A DNA stretch of 64,000 nucleotides, taken from NCBI GenBank assembly GCA_030149325.1, contig JASBRS010000014.1:1-64000 (forward strand). Direction: 5' to 3'. Position numbers and translations under genes: made by a program. The notes beneath the pieces were generated by a model that made no database searches, had not been told where the DNA came from, and saw only the letters and a program-made list of their open reading frames with translations. Numbering within the stretch: the stretch's first letter is position 1; each line of letters starts with the position of its first letter. Shown here one piece after another: positions 37,100-45,834 of this stretch. The stretch is from Deinococci bacterium (GTDB lineage Bacteria; Deinococcota; Deinococci; Deinococcales; Trueperaceae).

Positions 37100-40000
37100 T
37101 CAGCTCGCGCTCATCCGCCGCGCCACGTCCTCCAAGGTCGTGGCGCGGCCTCTCGTCAGGCCGGCGGCAACCGCATCTTCCGACAGCACCGCCCGGACCT
37201 CGCTCAGGACCATCTCGGCGTGCTGCTCGACCTCCGAGTCGCGCGCGGGATGGCCGAGGGCGACGCCTACCAGCTCGGCCGCGACCGCGGGATCGCCGTC
37301 GCGCACCGCTGCCCAGGCCAGGCCCCCTACCGCCGACAAAGCAACGGGCAGCGCCCCCATCGCGAGGCCGTCGGCGAGGGCGCGCCGGTAGGACACGCGT
37401 GCCTGGTCGAGCCTGCCGCGCCTCACCGCGACCTCACCGAGGTTCAGCACGTTGACGATCGCCTCCTGGCGGGCCCCGAGTTCCTCGAACAAGGCGAGCC
37501 CTCCGCGGTAGTGAGCCTCCGCCGACTCGAGTTGACCCAGATGCTCGTCGACAAGGCCGAGATTGGTGACGAAGCGCGCTCGTAGGTGGCGGCTCTGAAG
37601 CTCCTCCGCGATGTCCAACGCTCGCGCGAACGCCTGCCTGGCAGATGCGTACTCCTGCTGGTAGAGATGCGCCACCCCGAGGTTGTTCAGGCTGCTCGCT
37701 TCACTGGCTCGATCGCCGACCTCCTCCGCCAGCGCGATCGCCTTGCGGTGATGCCCGACCGCCTCGTCGAAGGCGCCGCCGTAGGCGGCTAGGATGCCCA
37801 GTCGTGAGCGGGCCCTCGCCTCGGAGGCGTGGTCCGCACATGCCAGCACATGTACGAGGCCCTCCTCGGCGAAGCGTCTGGCTTCGTCGTAGGCACCGCG
37901 CCGCGTAGCGACCAGACACAAGCCATCGAGCGCCTGCGCCACCGTTCTCGCGGCGTCGGCTCGTCGAGCGAGAACCAAGCCGGCTTCGAGGTCGGCCTCG
38001 GCGTCGTCGTATCGGCTAAGGTGTTGCCCGACCACCCCGGACATCACCAAGAGACGGGCGCGCATCGGAGCCCAGCGCTCGATGTCGGGCAGAAGCGCCA
38101 GGCCGCGCCGCACCACGTCGGCTGCGCCGGCGTAGGAACCGAGGTCGAGCAGCTGCTGCGCGAAGTCGGCCTGCCCTTCGGCGGCCTGTCCCACGAGCTC
38201 CGGGTCGTCGCTTCCCACGGCGGCGTGGAAGGCGTGGTGTGCGATGGTCGCGAGGTCCCTCGAGGCTGCCGTCCGGAACCAGGACGCGAGGGCTCCATGC
38301 AGCTCCCGACGCTGGGCGAAGAGAAGCGTCTCGTAGGCGACCTCCTGGGCGAGCCCCTGGCGGAAGCGATAGCTGTCGAGGACGGCCAGCGCGTCCACGA
38401 AGCCGTGCTCCGCGAGCTCATCCACGGCCGTCCGCGTGGCGGGCTCGTCGATCTGGCGCACCGTGGCCAGCGCCGCGGTGACCGCTGGGATCACGAACTC
38501 CCGCCCTACGGTCGCGGCCACCTTGAGCGTCAGTTGCTGGCTCGGCTCGAGGCGGTCGATCTGCGACAGCAGCAGACCCTGGATCGTGAACGGGACCTCG
38601 GCCAGTTGCTCGGGCGTTCCGTGCAGGGCGCACTCGGCTCCGTCCGGGCCCTCGGTGACGGTGAGCAGGCCCTCGAGCTGGAGGTGCTGGATCAGCCCTT
38701 CGGCCACCAGGGGATTGCCGCCGCAGCGCTCGCGGAGCAGACGCTTCAGATCGTCGGGAAGCCGACCCGGGGTCACGCGGAGGCGATCGGCCGCCATCGC
38801 CTCGAGCTCGGAGTCCGCCAACGGCGCCAGCCGCAGGGCGGTCGCACCCTCGGGCACCGCATCATCGCCGACGCCCGGCCGGCGGGCGACGACGAAGGCG
38901 GCCCCGGCGCGGTCGCGCCGAAGCCGCAGGGTCACCTCCGCCAGCAGATCGGCCGAGAGCTCGTCGATGCGCTGCCCGTCGTCGAACAGGATCGCCAGCC
39001 TGGTACGCGCGGCCCGTGCCTCCAGCACCAGCGAGACCGCGGCCGTCAACAACTGACGCCGGGCAGAGCCCTCGGCGCCCGCCGGGCTCGCCAACCCGAT
39101 GGCGAGGACGTCGTCGAGCGCGGACGCGTAACCGACCAGGTCGGGATCGAGACCCTCCAGCGCGTTCACCAGGTCGGACGCGTCGATCTGCCCAGCCGCG
39201 AGGCCCAGCGCGTCGCGAACGACGCCGCGCCAGGGAGCGTAGGGCTCCTCCGGGCCGGCGGCGCGCACGGTCGCACGCAGGACCTGCATGCCCATGCCCT
39301 CGGCTTCCTCGGCGATGGCGGCGAGCAGGCGCGTCTTGCCCAGCCCGGGCTCGGAGTCGATGACGACCGTGGGGACCTCACCCCGGCAAGCGCGGTCGAG
39401 CGCCTCCACCGACAACGCCAGCTCCTCACGGCGACCCCGCAGGACGCTCGACAGGGAGGACGCGCCGACCGACTCCCCGACGGGCTCGAACACAGCGACG
39501 GGCTCGGCGACCCCCTTCACGCGGCGCGCAGGCCGTTCCTCCATCCGGAAGCGCTGCGATGCCAGTCTGGCCGCATCGACGTTGCACAGCACCTGGCCGC
39601 TGGCCGCCTCGGTCATGAGCCGCGCCGCGAGGTTCGTCATGGGGCCCAGGACCCCGTAGGTGCAGCGGTCCAGGGATCCGTACGTGCCCGTGAACATCGA
39701 ACCGTGCGTCAAGCCCACGCGCCGCTCGGCAACGTGCGGGCGCGGCGTGAGCACCAGCATCCGCGCCGCGGCAACGGCACGGGCCGCATCGTCCTCGTGG
39801 GCGACCGGAGCTCCGAAGGCGGCGTAGAGGTAGCTCCCCTTGTCGCCGGTCGTCACCTGGATCACCGAACCACCGTGTTCGTCGACGACGCGTTGGACCC
39901 AGCAGATGAAGCCGTCGAGCTTGGCGCCCGCCTCGGGGTCGCTCCCGTAGTCGATGCCACGGAACGACAGGAACAGGGCGGCGGCCGGACGGAATCCCGC

Positions 40001-40771
40001 CACGTAGGCGCCGAGCCCCTCCTCGATGCGTCGCCGCACCGCAGGCAGCACCCACCTACCTGCCACGTCTCGTTCCAGGACGGGTGGACCCGCGTCCGTT
40101 CCGGAACGCCCTCGACCGGCCTCGGGAGCGACCACCCCCAGCGACAGCCCGGTGGCCTCGTCGCGCCGCTCCTCGATCAGGGGAACCCGGGGACCGCCCT
40201 CGAGCGCGAGCACCACCTCGCCCGGCTCGCTGCCGTGTTCCGCCGTGGCCAAGACGTCGAGCGTGTGGCCGGCGATGACGTCGATCTGCTGGATGCTGGC
40301 ATCGCCGACGACGTACCGGACCACCGAGCCCACCGCCACCGCCACCTTGAGTTTGAGGCGCACGACCTCCCCGTCGGCGACGACGATCTCGTCCATCGCC
40401 GCCATCACGTCCTGCATGGCGAAGCCGGCACGGATGGCGGCCGTGCCGTCGTCCTCGTCGAACCAGCACGTCACGGCGTCGCCGCTGAAGCCCAGGACGC
40501 TGCCGCCTTCGCGCTCGATCTTGCCGATGAGGCCCTCGAACACCCGGCGCAGGACCTGGCTCAACGACTCGGCGCCGCGCAGCGGCCCCTGCACGCGGGC
40601 CAGGAGCTCGGTGAGCTTGGTGAAGCCCGAGAGATCGGCGAAGAGCGCGGCGCCGTCGGAGCGCTCCGGCAGCACCGCCCCGGACGCCAACGCCCAGCGC
40701 CGATCCTGCGGCACGAAAGCCGACAGGTCCTGCTCGAGCGTGCGCGATGCCGTGTCGGGTCCGCCAGCCAC
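37100..40771 (-). CDS. Tandem class III cyclase-domain / AAA ATPase / TPR signalling protein
   Basis: Protein of 1223 residues. Two guanylate/adenylate cyclase-type domains lie at about 40-200 (GAALFADLSGFTKLTELLA, VLGFSGDAVTCWFDED) and about 265-420 (AALFLSFRGIDYG, VIQVTTGDKGSYLYAAFG, RVGLTHGSMFTGTYGSL). A STAND-like ATPase follows with P-loop DSEPGLGKTRLL (about 475), then about ten TPR-like repeats in the C-terminal 400 residues. In the second domain the first metal-binding aspartate appears replaced (SFRGID versus FADLSGF), so the pair may be catalytic plus regulatory. GTG 40771 is used because GGGAGG lies 9 nt upstream. Divergent from the HD hydrolase gene. Ligand unknown. Confidence 0.85.
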   Translation of the reverse strand: MAGGPDTASRTLEQDLSAFVPQDRRWALASGAVLPERSDGAALFADLSGFTKLTELLARVQGPLRGAESLSQVLRRVFEGLIGKIEREGGSVLGFSGDAVTCWFDEDDGTAAIRAGFAMQDVMAAMDEIVVADGEVVRLKLKVAVAVGSVVRYVVGDASIQQIDVIAGHTLDVLATAEHGSEPGEVVLALEGGPRVPLIEERRDEATGLSLGVVAPEAGRGRSGTDAGPPVLERDVAGRWVLPAVRRRIEEGLGAYVAGFRPAAALFLSFRGIDYGSDPEAGAKLDGFICWVQRVVDEHGGSVIQVTTGDKGSYLYAAFGAPVAHEDDAARAVAAARMLVLTPRPHVAERRVGLTHGSMFTGTYGSLDRCTYGVLGPMTNLAARLMTEAASGQVLCNVDAARLASQRFRMEERPARRVKGVAEPVAVFEPVGESVGASSLSSVLRGRREELALSVEALDRACRGEVPTVVIDSEPGLGKTRLLAAIAEEAEGMGMQVLRATVRAAGPEEPYAPWRGVVRDALGLAAGQIDASDLVNALEGLDPDLVGYASALDDVLAIGLASPAGAEGSARRQLLTAAVSLVLEARAARTRLAILFDDGQRIDELSADLLAEVTLRLRRDRAGAAFVVARRPGVGDDAVPEGATALRLAPLADSELEAMAADRLRVTPGRLPDDLKRLLRERCGGNPLVAEGLIQHLQLEGLLTVTEGPDGAECALHGTPEQLAEVPFTIQGLLLSQIDRLEPSQQLTLKVAATVGREFVIPAVTAALATVRQIDEPATRTAVDELAEHGFVDALAVLDSYRFRQGLAQEVAYETLLFAQRRELHGALASWFRTAASRDLATIAHHAFHAAVGSDDPELVGQAAEGQADFAQQLLDLGSYAGAADVVRRGLALLPDIERWAPMRARLLVMSGVVGQHLSRYDDAEADLEAGLVLARRADAARTVAQALDGLCLVATRRGAYDEARRFAEEGLVHVLACADHASEARARSRLGILAAYGGAFDEAVGHHRKAIALAEEVGDRASEASSLNNLGVAHLYQQEYASARQAFARALDIAEELQSRHLRARFVTNLGLVDEHLGQLESAEAHYRGGLALFEELGARQEAIVNVLNLGEVAVRRGRLDQARVSYRRALADGLAMGALPVALSAVGGLAWAAVRDGDPAVAAELVGVALGHPARDSEVEQHAEMVLSEVRAVLSEDAVAAGLTRGRATTLEDVARRMSAS

Positions 40772-40835
40772 CGGTGTCCTCCCGTACGAGGGGCCCGCCG
40801 GGACCGTCGAGGGCCCACGCGGCCGTTGTCCACCA

Positions 40836-40858
40836 ACTCTACCGTGGAGATTCTCCAC
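40836..40858 (-). promoter_or_regulatory. Promoter and palindromic operator candidate of the cyclase gene
   Basis: TAGAGT -10 (40836-40841) on the minus strand. A perfect 7-1-7 palindrome GTGGAGATTCTCCAC (40844-40858) fills the spacer between -10 and the expected -35, a position where a repressor would block polymerase. The remaining intergenic DNA to 41009 also holds a plus-strand TAGGCT box near 40880. Confidence 0.5.
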
Positions 40859-41009
40859 ACCCCGGGTACGGCGCCCCGTTAGGCTGGAGCGTGCTGGTGC
40901 GACCCGTCCGAGCGGCCCACGGCCGCCATCACGCCGCCCGATGGCCATGCGCAGCCGCGCGGTCGAACTGGGTCGGGTTCACGTTCGAGGCCCGCTGGGG
41001 GACGAAGGC

Positions 41010-41609
41010 GTGACCGCCGAGGTCGATCGTGCTCTCGAGGCCGCGCGGGCTCTCCTGGCCGCCTTGCCTCCCGAGCTCGTCTACCACGACGCCGAGCACA
41101 CGCTCGGCTCCGTCCTGCCCGCAGCGGAGCGGTACGCCGCCGCCGAGGGCCTCGATGACGTCACGCGCTCCCTCGTCAGCATCGCCGCCGCCTTCCACGA
41201 CACCGGCATGCTGGATGCGTACGGCGGTCACGAGGAGATCAGTGCCCGCTTCGCGGAGAGCGCGATGCGCCCGTTGGGCTTCGCCGACGAGGAGGTCGCC
41301 AGGGTCCGAGGCATGATCCTGGCTACGCGCCTGCCGCAGACGCCACGCGACCCGGCCGAACGCGTGCTGGCCGACGCCGATCTCGACATCCTGGGGCGCC
41401 CGGACTTCCTCGACGTCAACCGGCGCTTGCGGGACGAGCTCGCCCGCAAGGGCACGCGCGTCGCGGACGTCGAGTGGTACCTGCAGCAGGCGGACTTCCT
41501 CCGCCATCACCGCTACTTCACGGCATCTGCTCGGGCGCACAGGGACGCGGGCAAGCGCGCCAACCTCGAGCGACTCGAGGCGATGGCGCGGGCAAGGGGC
41601 GCCCGCTAG
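41010..41609 (+). CDS. HD-domain metal-dependent phosphohydrolase
   Basis: HD-superfamily protein of 199 residues. The metal-site elements in order are LVYHDAEHTL, AAAFHDTGML and ADADLDILG, the H...HD...D pattern of phosphohydrolases. Substrate unknown; nucleotide or cyclic-nucleotide phosphate is typical for the fold. GTG 41010 has GGGGGACGAAGG upstream; an in-frame ATG at 40941 would add 23 low-complexity residues. It is divergent from the cyclase-domain gene, which could pair synthesis and hydrolysis of a nucleotide signal, but nothing in the sequence proves that link. Confidence 0.8.
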   Translation: MTAEVDRALEAARALLAALPPELVYHDAEHTLGSVLPAAERYAAAEGLDDVTRSLVSIAAAFHDTGMLDAYGGHEEISARFAESAMRPLGFADEEVARVRGMILATRLPQTPRDPAERVLADADLDILGRPDFLDVNRRLRDELARKGTRVADVEWYLQQADFLRHHRYFTASARAHRDAGKRANLERLEAMARARGAR

Positions 41610-41650
41610 CACGCCCTTCCAGCCAGGTCCCCAGGTTCCAGGACGGCGAA

Positions 41651-42364
41651 CTAGTCGGCGCTGACCTCGTTGACGAAGGCGGGCAACAGCACCGAGGCGA
41701 CCCCCATCGACTCGAAGACCCCCTGCGGCAGCCCGATGTCGCCGACGAACAGCCGCCCGACGTCGCCGCCCGGGCGGACCCCCTTCTTGGGGAGGGCCAC
41801 CGACAGCGTCATGTCGGCGTGCACGATATCGCCGGGCACCGAACCGTCGTCGACCATCATGCCGGTGGGGGCGTCGAGCGAGATCACGCAACAGCCGTCG
41901 CCCATGCCGTTGAGCACGGTGATCACGTCCTGGGTGCGGCCGCGGGGAGGCCCCTCCAGGTTGGTGCCGATGGCGGCGTCGATGACGCAGGTGAACTTCA
42001 TCTTGGGGAGGCTGGTGCGGACGCGGACGCGGTCGAAGTGGCGCAGGTGCTCGAGCTGCTCCTTGGGCGTCCCGGAGTAGTTCTCGGCCTCGTGCGTCGG
42101 CACCACCCAGACACGCCGCCCGCGGGCCCCGAGCAGGCGCGCGGCGGCCAGCCCGCCACTGCCGTTGTTGCCGCGACCGGCCACCACCAGCACCGGGCCG
42201 TCGCCGCCGAAAGCATCGACCAGCGTGACCAGGTTGCGCGCCGTGTGCTCCACCAGCACGCGGTTGTCCAATCCGTACTTGCCGGTCGCCAGCATGATGA
42301 GCTGCTGCATCTGGGCAGCGCTGATCGCCGGAAGGTCATCCCAGCGCAGGACAGGAAAGCTCAT
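41651..42364 (-). CDS. nnrE: NAD(P)H-hydrate epimerase (YjeF N-terminal domain)
   Basis: Protein of 237 residues that epimerises damaged NAD(P)H hydrates so that the dehydratase can repair them. Family motifs: ISAAQMQQLI near the N-terminus, VLVVAGRGNNGSGGLAAARLL (nucleotide-binding GxGNNGGDG-like), CVIDAAIGT with the catalytic Asp, and ISLDAPTGM. No fused dehydratase (NnrD) domain is present, so that activity must be encoded elsewhere. ATG 42364, 17 nt after yebC, probably cotranscribed. Confidence 0.87.
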   Translation of the reverse strand: MSFPVLRWDDLPAISAAQMQQLIMLATGKYGLDNRVLVEHTARNLVTLVDAFGGDGPVLVVAGRGNNGSGGLAAARLLGARGRRVWVVPTHEAENYSGTPKEQLEHLRHFDRVRVRTSLPKMKFTCVIDAAIGTNLEGPPRGRTQDVITVLNGMGDGCCVISLDAPTGMMVDDGSVPGDIVHADMTLSVALPKKGVRPGGDVGRLFVGDIGLPQGVFESMGVASVLLPAFVNEVSAD

Positions 42365-42381
42365 ACCCCTCCCTCGTGAGG

Positions 42382-43110
42382 TCAGCCGACGAGCTCGGCG
42401 TTCTCGAGGTTCGCCGTCGAGTAGACGTTCTGGACGTCGTCCAGGTCTTCGAGCGCTTCGACGAAGCGAACGACCTTGTCGGCGTCGTCGCGGCCGAGCT
42501 CGGTCTCCGTCTGCGGGAACTTGCTGAGCTGCGACACCTGGGGCGTGTGACCCGCCTGCTGCAGCCCGTCCACCACCGCGTAGAGATCGGTGGGGGAGGT
42601 GTAGACGGTGAGGCCGTCGTCGTTGACCTCGAGGTCCTCGGCTCCGAGGTCGATCGCCAGCTCCTGCAGGGCCTCCTCCGCGCCCTCCACGACGATGACC
42701 CCCTTGGTCTCGAACTGCCACGCCGTGGAGCCCGACATGTTGCCGCCGTGCTTGGAGAAGACGTGGCGGACCTCGGACGCGGTGCGGTTGCGGTTGTCGG
42801 TGAGGGCCTCGATCAGCACCGCGACCCCGGCCGGGCCGTAGCCCTCGTACTGCACCGGCTCGAAGTCGCCGCCCTCGCTACTGCCGAGGGCGCGCTCGAT
42901 GGCGCGATCGATGTTGTCTTGCGGGACGTCGTCGGTCTTCGCCGCTGCGAGCGCGTTCTTGAGGGGCAGGTTGGCCGATGCGTCGCCGCTCCCGCCCTCG
43001 CGGACGGCCGACTGGATGGCCCGGATGTGCTTGCTGATGATCTTCCCGCGCTGGCGGTCGTTGACCGCCTTCTTGCGTTTGATCTGTGACCACTTGCTGT
43101 GACCTGCCAA
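42382..43110 (-). CDS. yebC: YebC/PmpR family protein
   Basis: Protein of 242 residues starting at TTG 43110 (LAGHSKWSQIKRKKAVNDRQRGK), the invariant AGHSKW N-terminus, with a GGAGGAAG ribosome site. Typical segments are GGSGDASANLPLKNAL, NIDRAIERALG, YEGYGPAGVAVLIEALTDNRNRT and VRHVFSKHGGNM. YebC proteins bind DNA or RNA; recent work places members in ribosome function at proline-rich stretches. Nucleoid or regulator roles are also reported. Confidence 0.95.
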   Translation of the reverse strand: MAGHSKWSQIKRKKAVNDRQRGKIISKHIRAIQSAVREGGSGDASANLPLKNALAAAKTDDVPQDNIDRAIERALGSSEGGDFEPVQYEGYGPAGVAVLIEALTDNRNRTASEVRHVFSKHGGNMSGSTAWQFETKGVIVVEGAEEALQELAIDLGAEDLEVNDDGLTVYTSPTDLYAVVDGLQQAGHTPQVSQLSKFPQTETELGRDDADKVVRFVEALEDLDDVQNVYSTANLENAELVG

Positions 43111-43170
43111 GGATGCTTCCTCCTGGTCCCTCCGTACTGTCACGGGTTCCGCCCGACGGCGTGTACGGCC

Positions 43171-43176
43171 ATTGTA
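43171..43176 (-). promoter_or_regulatory. -10 box of yebC
   Basis: TACAAT on the minus strand, about 60 nt before the TTG start; no strong -35. Confidence 0.45.
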
Positions 43177-43276
43177 TCGCACCGCCACCCTCGGTAAGGA
43201 GCCGGCCTCCGCGGGGACCGCACGAGAACGGCGCCCCCGTCTCCGAAGGCGCCGAACGCAGGGCGGCCGCGATGCT

Positions 43277-43792
43277 CTAGCGGATGACCAAGCTGGTCTC
43301 GGCCACGTCGCGGACCGGGTAGCTCCGGATGTCGATCTCGATGGCGCTCGTCCAGGCGTCGCCGCCGAAGCGCCCCAGGTAGGTGACGCGGGTCGGGTCG
43401 GTGCGCGCCGAGGTGAACGAGGCACGGATGCGGTGGTACCCGCGCGGCGGGGCCGCGGTGTAGCTGACCCGCATCTCCGGCGTGGGCAGGATCACGGTGC
43501 GTCCGCCGGGGATGTAGATGTTGCGCGACAGCACGTACACGCGGCCGTCGGGGTCCATCGCCGAGAGCGTCACGTAGCCGCTCTCGCGGGTCCGGATGCG
43601 GAACTCGACGCCGTCGCCGACGTGGTAGGTGGCGCCCTCGCCGCGCGTCGGAGCGAACGCCTCGATGACCGGATCGAGCGGGACGCCCACGTGGATCGGG
43701 CCCCCGGGCCGGACGTAGATGGTACAGGCGGACAGCGCCGCAGCCAGCAGCAGCGCGAAGGGCGCCAGTCGGAGGAGTCGGGATCTGCTCAT
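43277..43792 (-). CDS. Lipoprotein with DUF4384-like domain
   Basis: Protein of 171 residues. Signal peptide SRSRLLRLAPFALLLAAALSAC ends in a lipobox (LSAC). The mature region matches the DUF4384 style: a proline-glycine stretch, then TYHVGDGVEFRIRTRESGYVTLSAMDPDGRVYVLS and GRTVILPTPEMRVSYTAAPPRGYHRIRASFTS. Such domains occur in envelope proteins of Deinococcota. A TAGCAT -10 (43817-43822) and AAGGAGAGG ribosome site precede the ATG. Confidence 0.78.
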   Translation of the reverse strand: MSRSRLLRLAPFALLLAAALSACTIYVRPGGPIHVGVPLDPVIEAFAPTRGEGATYHVGDGVEFRIRTRESGYVTLSAMDPDGRVYVLSRNIYIPGGRTVILPTPEMRVSYTAAPPRGYHRIRASFTSARTDPTRVTYLGRFGGDAWTSAIEIDIRSYPVRDVAETSLVIR

Positions 43793-43913
43793 GAGCGCCT
43801 CTCCTTGATCATCCCCATGCTAGCAGGCGCGCACGCCATCCCCGTGGGTGACGCATTCATGCCGGCTTAAGGCAAAGGTGAGCCAGGGCACGTTGAGGCC
43901 GGCCGGTCCCGCC

Positions 43914-44270
43914 CTAGGGCGTCGTCGGGGTCGGCTGCTGGCTGGCGGGCTTGCTGTGGTCGTAGGTGGTCAGCAGGTAGGGGAGGTCGGTCTGGTGGTA
44001 GCGGCCGCGGTCGTCGTACCAATAGATGTAGTAGCCCTGCGAGTTGCCGCCGGCGCCGCCCTCCGAGGCCGTGCTCGAGCGCGTCACCTTGCCGTCGACG
44101 ATGCCGTTGAACACCACCTTGCCGTCGTACGAGTAGAGGGTGATGTACATGCGCTGGTTGGTGAAGTCCTGGATGCTCCGCCGGATCCGGTTCTGGGTCT
44201 CGTTGCGGCACCCCGCCAGGGAGACCACCAGGACCGCCAGCAGCAGGCCCCACGTCACGGTCCTCTTCAC
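43914..44270 (-). CDS. Small predicted lipoprotein, unknown function
   Basis: Protein of 118 residues from GTG 44270, chosen because GGAGGTGG lies just upstream and the signal peptide VKRTVTWGLLLAVLVVSLAGC begins there with lipobox LAGC. The mature domain holds YITLYSYDGKVVFNGIVDGKVTR and GYYIYWYDDRGRYHQTDLPYLLTTYD, tyrosine-rich beta strands. No family recognised. Divergent from dnaJ. Confidence 0.72.
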   Translation of the reverse strand: MKRTVTWGLLLAVLVVSLAGCRNETQNRIRRSIQDFTNQRMYITLYSYDGKVVFNGIVDGKVTRSSTASEGGAGGNSQGYYIYWYDDRGRYHQTDLPYLLTTYDHSKPASQQPTPTTP

Positions 44271-44378
44271 GATGTCCACCTCCACGCCCGCCCACCGCGG
44301 TGTGACCTCGACGATACCACCGAGCGTGACGAGCGCGGTACCGCGGTCACGGATTAACAAGCGCAGACTCAGGTTATG

Positions 44379-44384
44379 TATCAT
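44379..44384 (+). promoter_or_regulatory. -10 box of dnaJ-hspR
   Basis: TATCAT, 5 nt before the GTG at 44390. TTAACA lies at 44354-44359 as a possible -35 (19-nt spacing). Confidence 0.5.
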
Positions 44385-44389
44385 ACGCC

Positions 44390-45352
44390 GTGGTGAGCCC
44401 GGTCATGACCGACCCCTACGAGGTGCTGGGCGTGCCGCGCGACGCCAGCGCGGACGACGTGAAGGCCGCGTACCGCCGCCTGGCGATGCGCTACCACCCC
44501 GACCGCAACCCCGGCAGCAAGGAGGCCGAGGAGCGCTTCAAGGAGATCTCCGAGGCCTACGCCACGTTGCGCGACCCGGAGGCCCGAGCGCGCTTCGATC
44601 GCTACGGCACCTCGGCGCCGGCGGGCGCCGCTCCCGACTTCAGCAGCGTCGACTGGCGGACGGTCTTCCAGGAGGCCGACATCCCCATCGACTGGGGCTC
44701 GCGCCAGGGCGCCCCCCACACCGGGAACGCGGTGTTCGACGCGCTGTTCGGGATGATGACCGGGCTGTTCCGCAACGCCGGGCTCCTGCCCGGCGAGACC
44801 CGCGAGATCGTGGTGCGGGTCCCGCTCGAACTGGCGCGGCGGGGTGGCCAACGGCGCGTCCAGGTGCCGGGGCCGAGCGTGTGCCCGAGCTGCGACGGCC
44901 AGCGTGTCGTCGACGGCCAGCCGTGCCCCGAGTGCGGCGGCAGCGGCGTCCGCAGAGGGCGTTCCGAGGTCGACGTGACGGTGCCGCCGAGGGTCCGGGA
45001 CGGCAGCAAGCTGCGGCTACGCGGGATGGGCGGTCCCGGCAATCCGCCCGGGGACCTGCTGGTCCGGGTGGCCGTGACGCTGCCCGCCGGTGCGCACCTC
45101 GAGGGGGACGACGTCCACGCCGACGTCCACGTGCTTCCGGGCGAGGCCGCCCGCGGGACGACCCTGCGGTACGCAGGCGCCGACGTCACCGTCCCGGCCG
45201 GGACGCACGACGGCACCGAGCTGCGGCTGCGTGGCCTGGGGGTGGGCAGGGGCGACCTGGTGCTGACGGTGCGGACCGACTTCTGGCGCGGCCTGGCGAG
45301 GGCCGCCGGCGACTGGATGAGCAGGTTGACGGACGGAGGGACGGAGGCATGA
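44390..45352 (+). CDS. dnaJ: DnaJ/CbpA-type co-chaperone with a single zinc knuckle pair
   Basis: Protein of 320 residues. The J domain (about 7-70) has the HPD motif in MRYHPDRNPGSKEAEERFKEISEAYATL. It lacks the long Gly/Phe region. The zinc part is reduced to one pair, CPSCDGQ...CPECGGSG, instead of four CxxCxGxG repeats. A substrate-binding C-terminal double beta domain follows. It stimulates DnaK ATPase. GTG 44390 directly follows a -10 box; ATG 44405 is an alternative. The stop overlaps hspR (ATGA). Confidence 0.9.
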   Translation: MVSPVMTDPYEVLGVPRDASADDVKAAYRRLAMRYHPDRNPGSKEAEERFKEISEAYATLRDPEARARFDRYGTSAPAGAAPDFSSVDWRTVFQEADIPIDWGSRQGAPHTGNAVFDALFGMMTGLFRNAGLLPGETREIVVRVPLELARRGGQRRVQVPGPSVCPSCDGQRVVDGQPCPECGGSGVRRGRSEVDVTVPPRVRDGSKLRLRGMGGPGNPPGDLLVRVAVTLPAGAHLEGDDVHADVHVLPGEAARGTTLRYAGADVTVPAGTHDGTELRLRGLGVGRGDLVLTVRTDFWRGLARAAGDWMSRLTDGGTEA

Positions 45353-45810
45353 GCGCAGACCACGACCCGGAGGCCGGCGGCGAGAACGTCACCGACAGCG
45401 AAACGGCGACGGCGGGGAAGGGCATCGACAAGGACAAGCCCCTCTACGTCATCAGCGTGGCCGCCGAGCTGGTGGATATGCATCCGCAGACGCTGCGGCT
45501 GTACGAGCGCAAGGGGCTGATCGAGCCGAGCCGCAGCGCCGGCAAGACCCGGCTGTACTCGCAGCGGAACATCGAGCAACTGCGCGAGATCCGCCGGCTG
45601 ACCCAGGAGCTGGGCGTCAACCTGGCGGGCGTCGAGGAGATCATCAAGTTGAGGCGCCGCCTCGACACCCTGCAGTCGAGCATGGAGAACCGCATCTCCA
45701 ACCTCCAGGTGAGGCTCAAGGACCACCTCGAGGTGATGCGCGCCCACGCGCTCCCGCCCGCTGCCGCCGACCCCGACGCCGAGGCCGACGGCAGCGAGGG
45801 CGAGGGCTGA
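45349..45810 (+). CDS. hspR: HspR-type MerR-family heat-shock regulator
   Basis: Regulator of 153 residues. After a 30-residue acidic N-terminus, the MerR winged helix reads YVISVAAELVDMHPQTLRLYERKGLIEPSRSAGKTRLYSQRNIEQLREI, nearly the HspR consensus, followed by a coiled-coil (IKLRRRLDTLQSSMENRISNLQVRLKDHLEVM). HspR normally represses dnaK/clpB operons by binding HAIR repeats; here it is the last gene of dnaJ-hspR. No HAIR element is seen upstream, so its targets may lie elsewhere. Confidence 0.92.
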   Translation: MSADHDPEAGGENVTDSETATAGKGIDKDKPLYVISVAAELVDMHPQTLRLYERKGLIEPSRSAGKTRLYSQRNIEQLREIRRLTQELGVNLAGVEEIIKLRRRLDTLQSSMENRISNLQVRLKDHLEVMRAHALPPAAADPDAEADGSEGEG

Positions 45811-45821
45811 GCGCCCCTCGG

Positions 45822-45827
45822 TATACT
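45822..45827 (+). promoter_or_regulatory. -10 box of the M20 peptidase gene
   Basis: TATACT, then CGCGGTC and ATG 45835 (leaderless). Confidence 0.6.
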
Positions 45828-45834
45828 CGCGGTC

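Noticed and set aside
44271-44389. CIRCE or HAIR element before dnaJ-hspR
   Set aside because: Only a partial ACTCAGG half-site; no inverted repeat of the right type.
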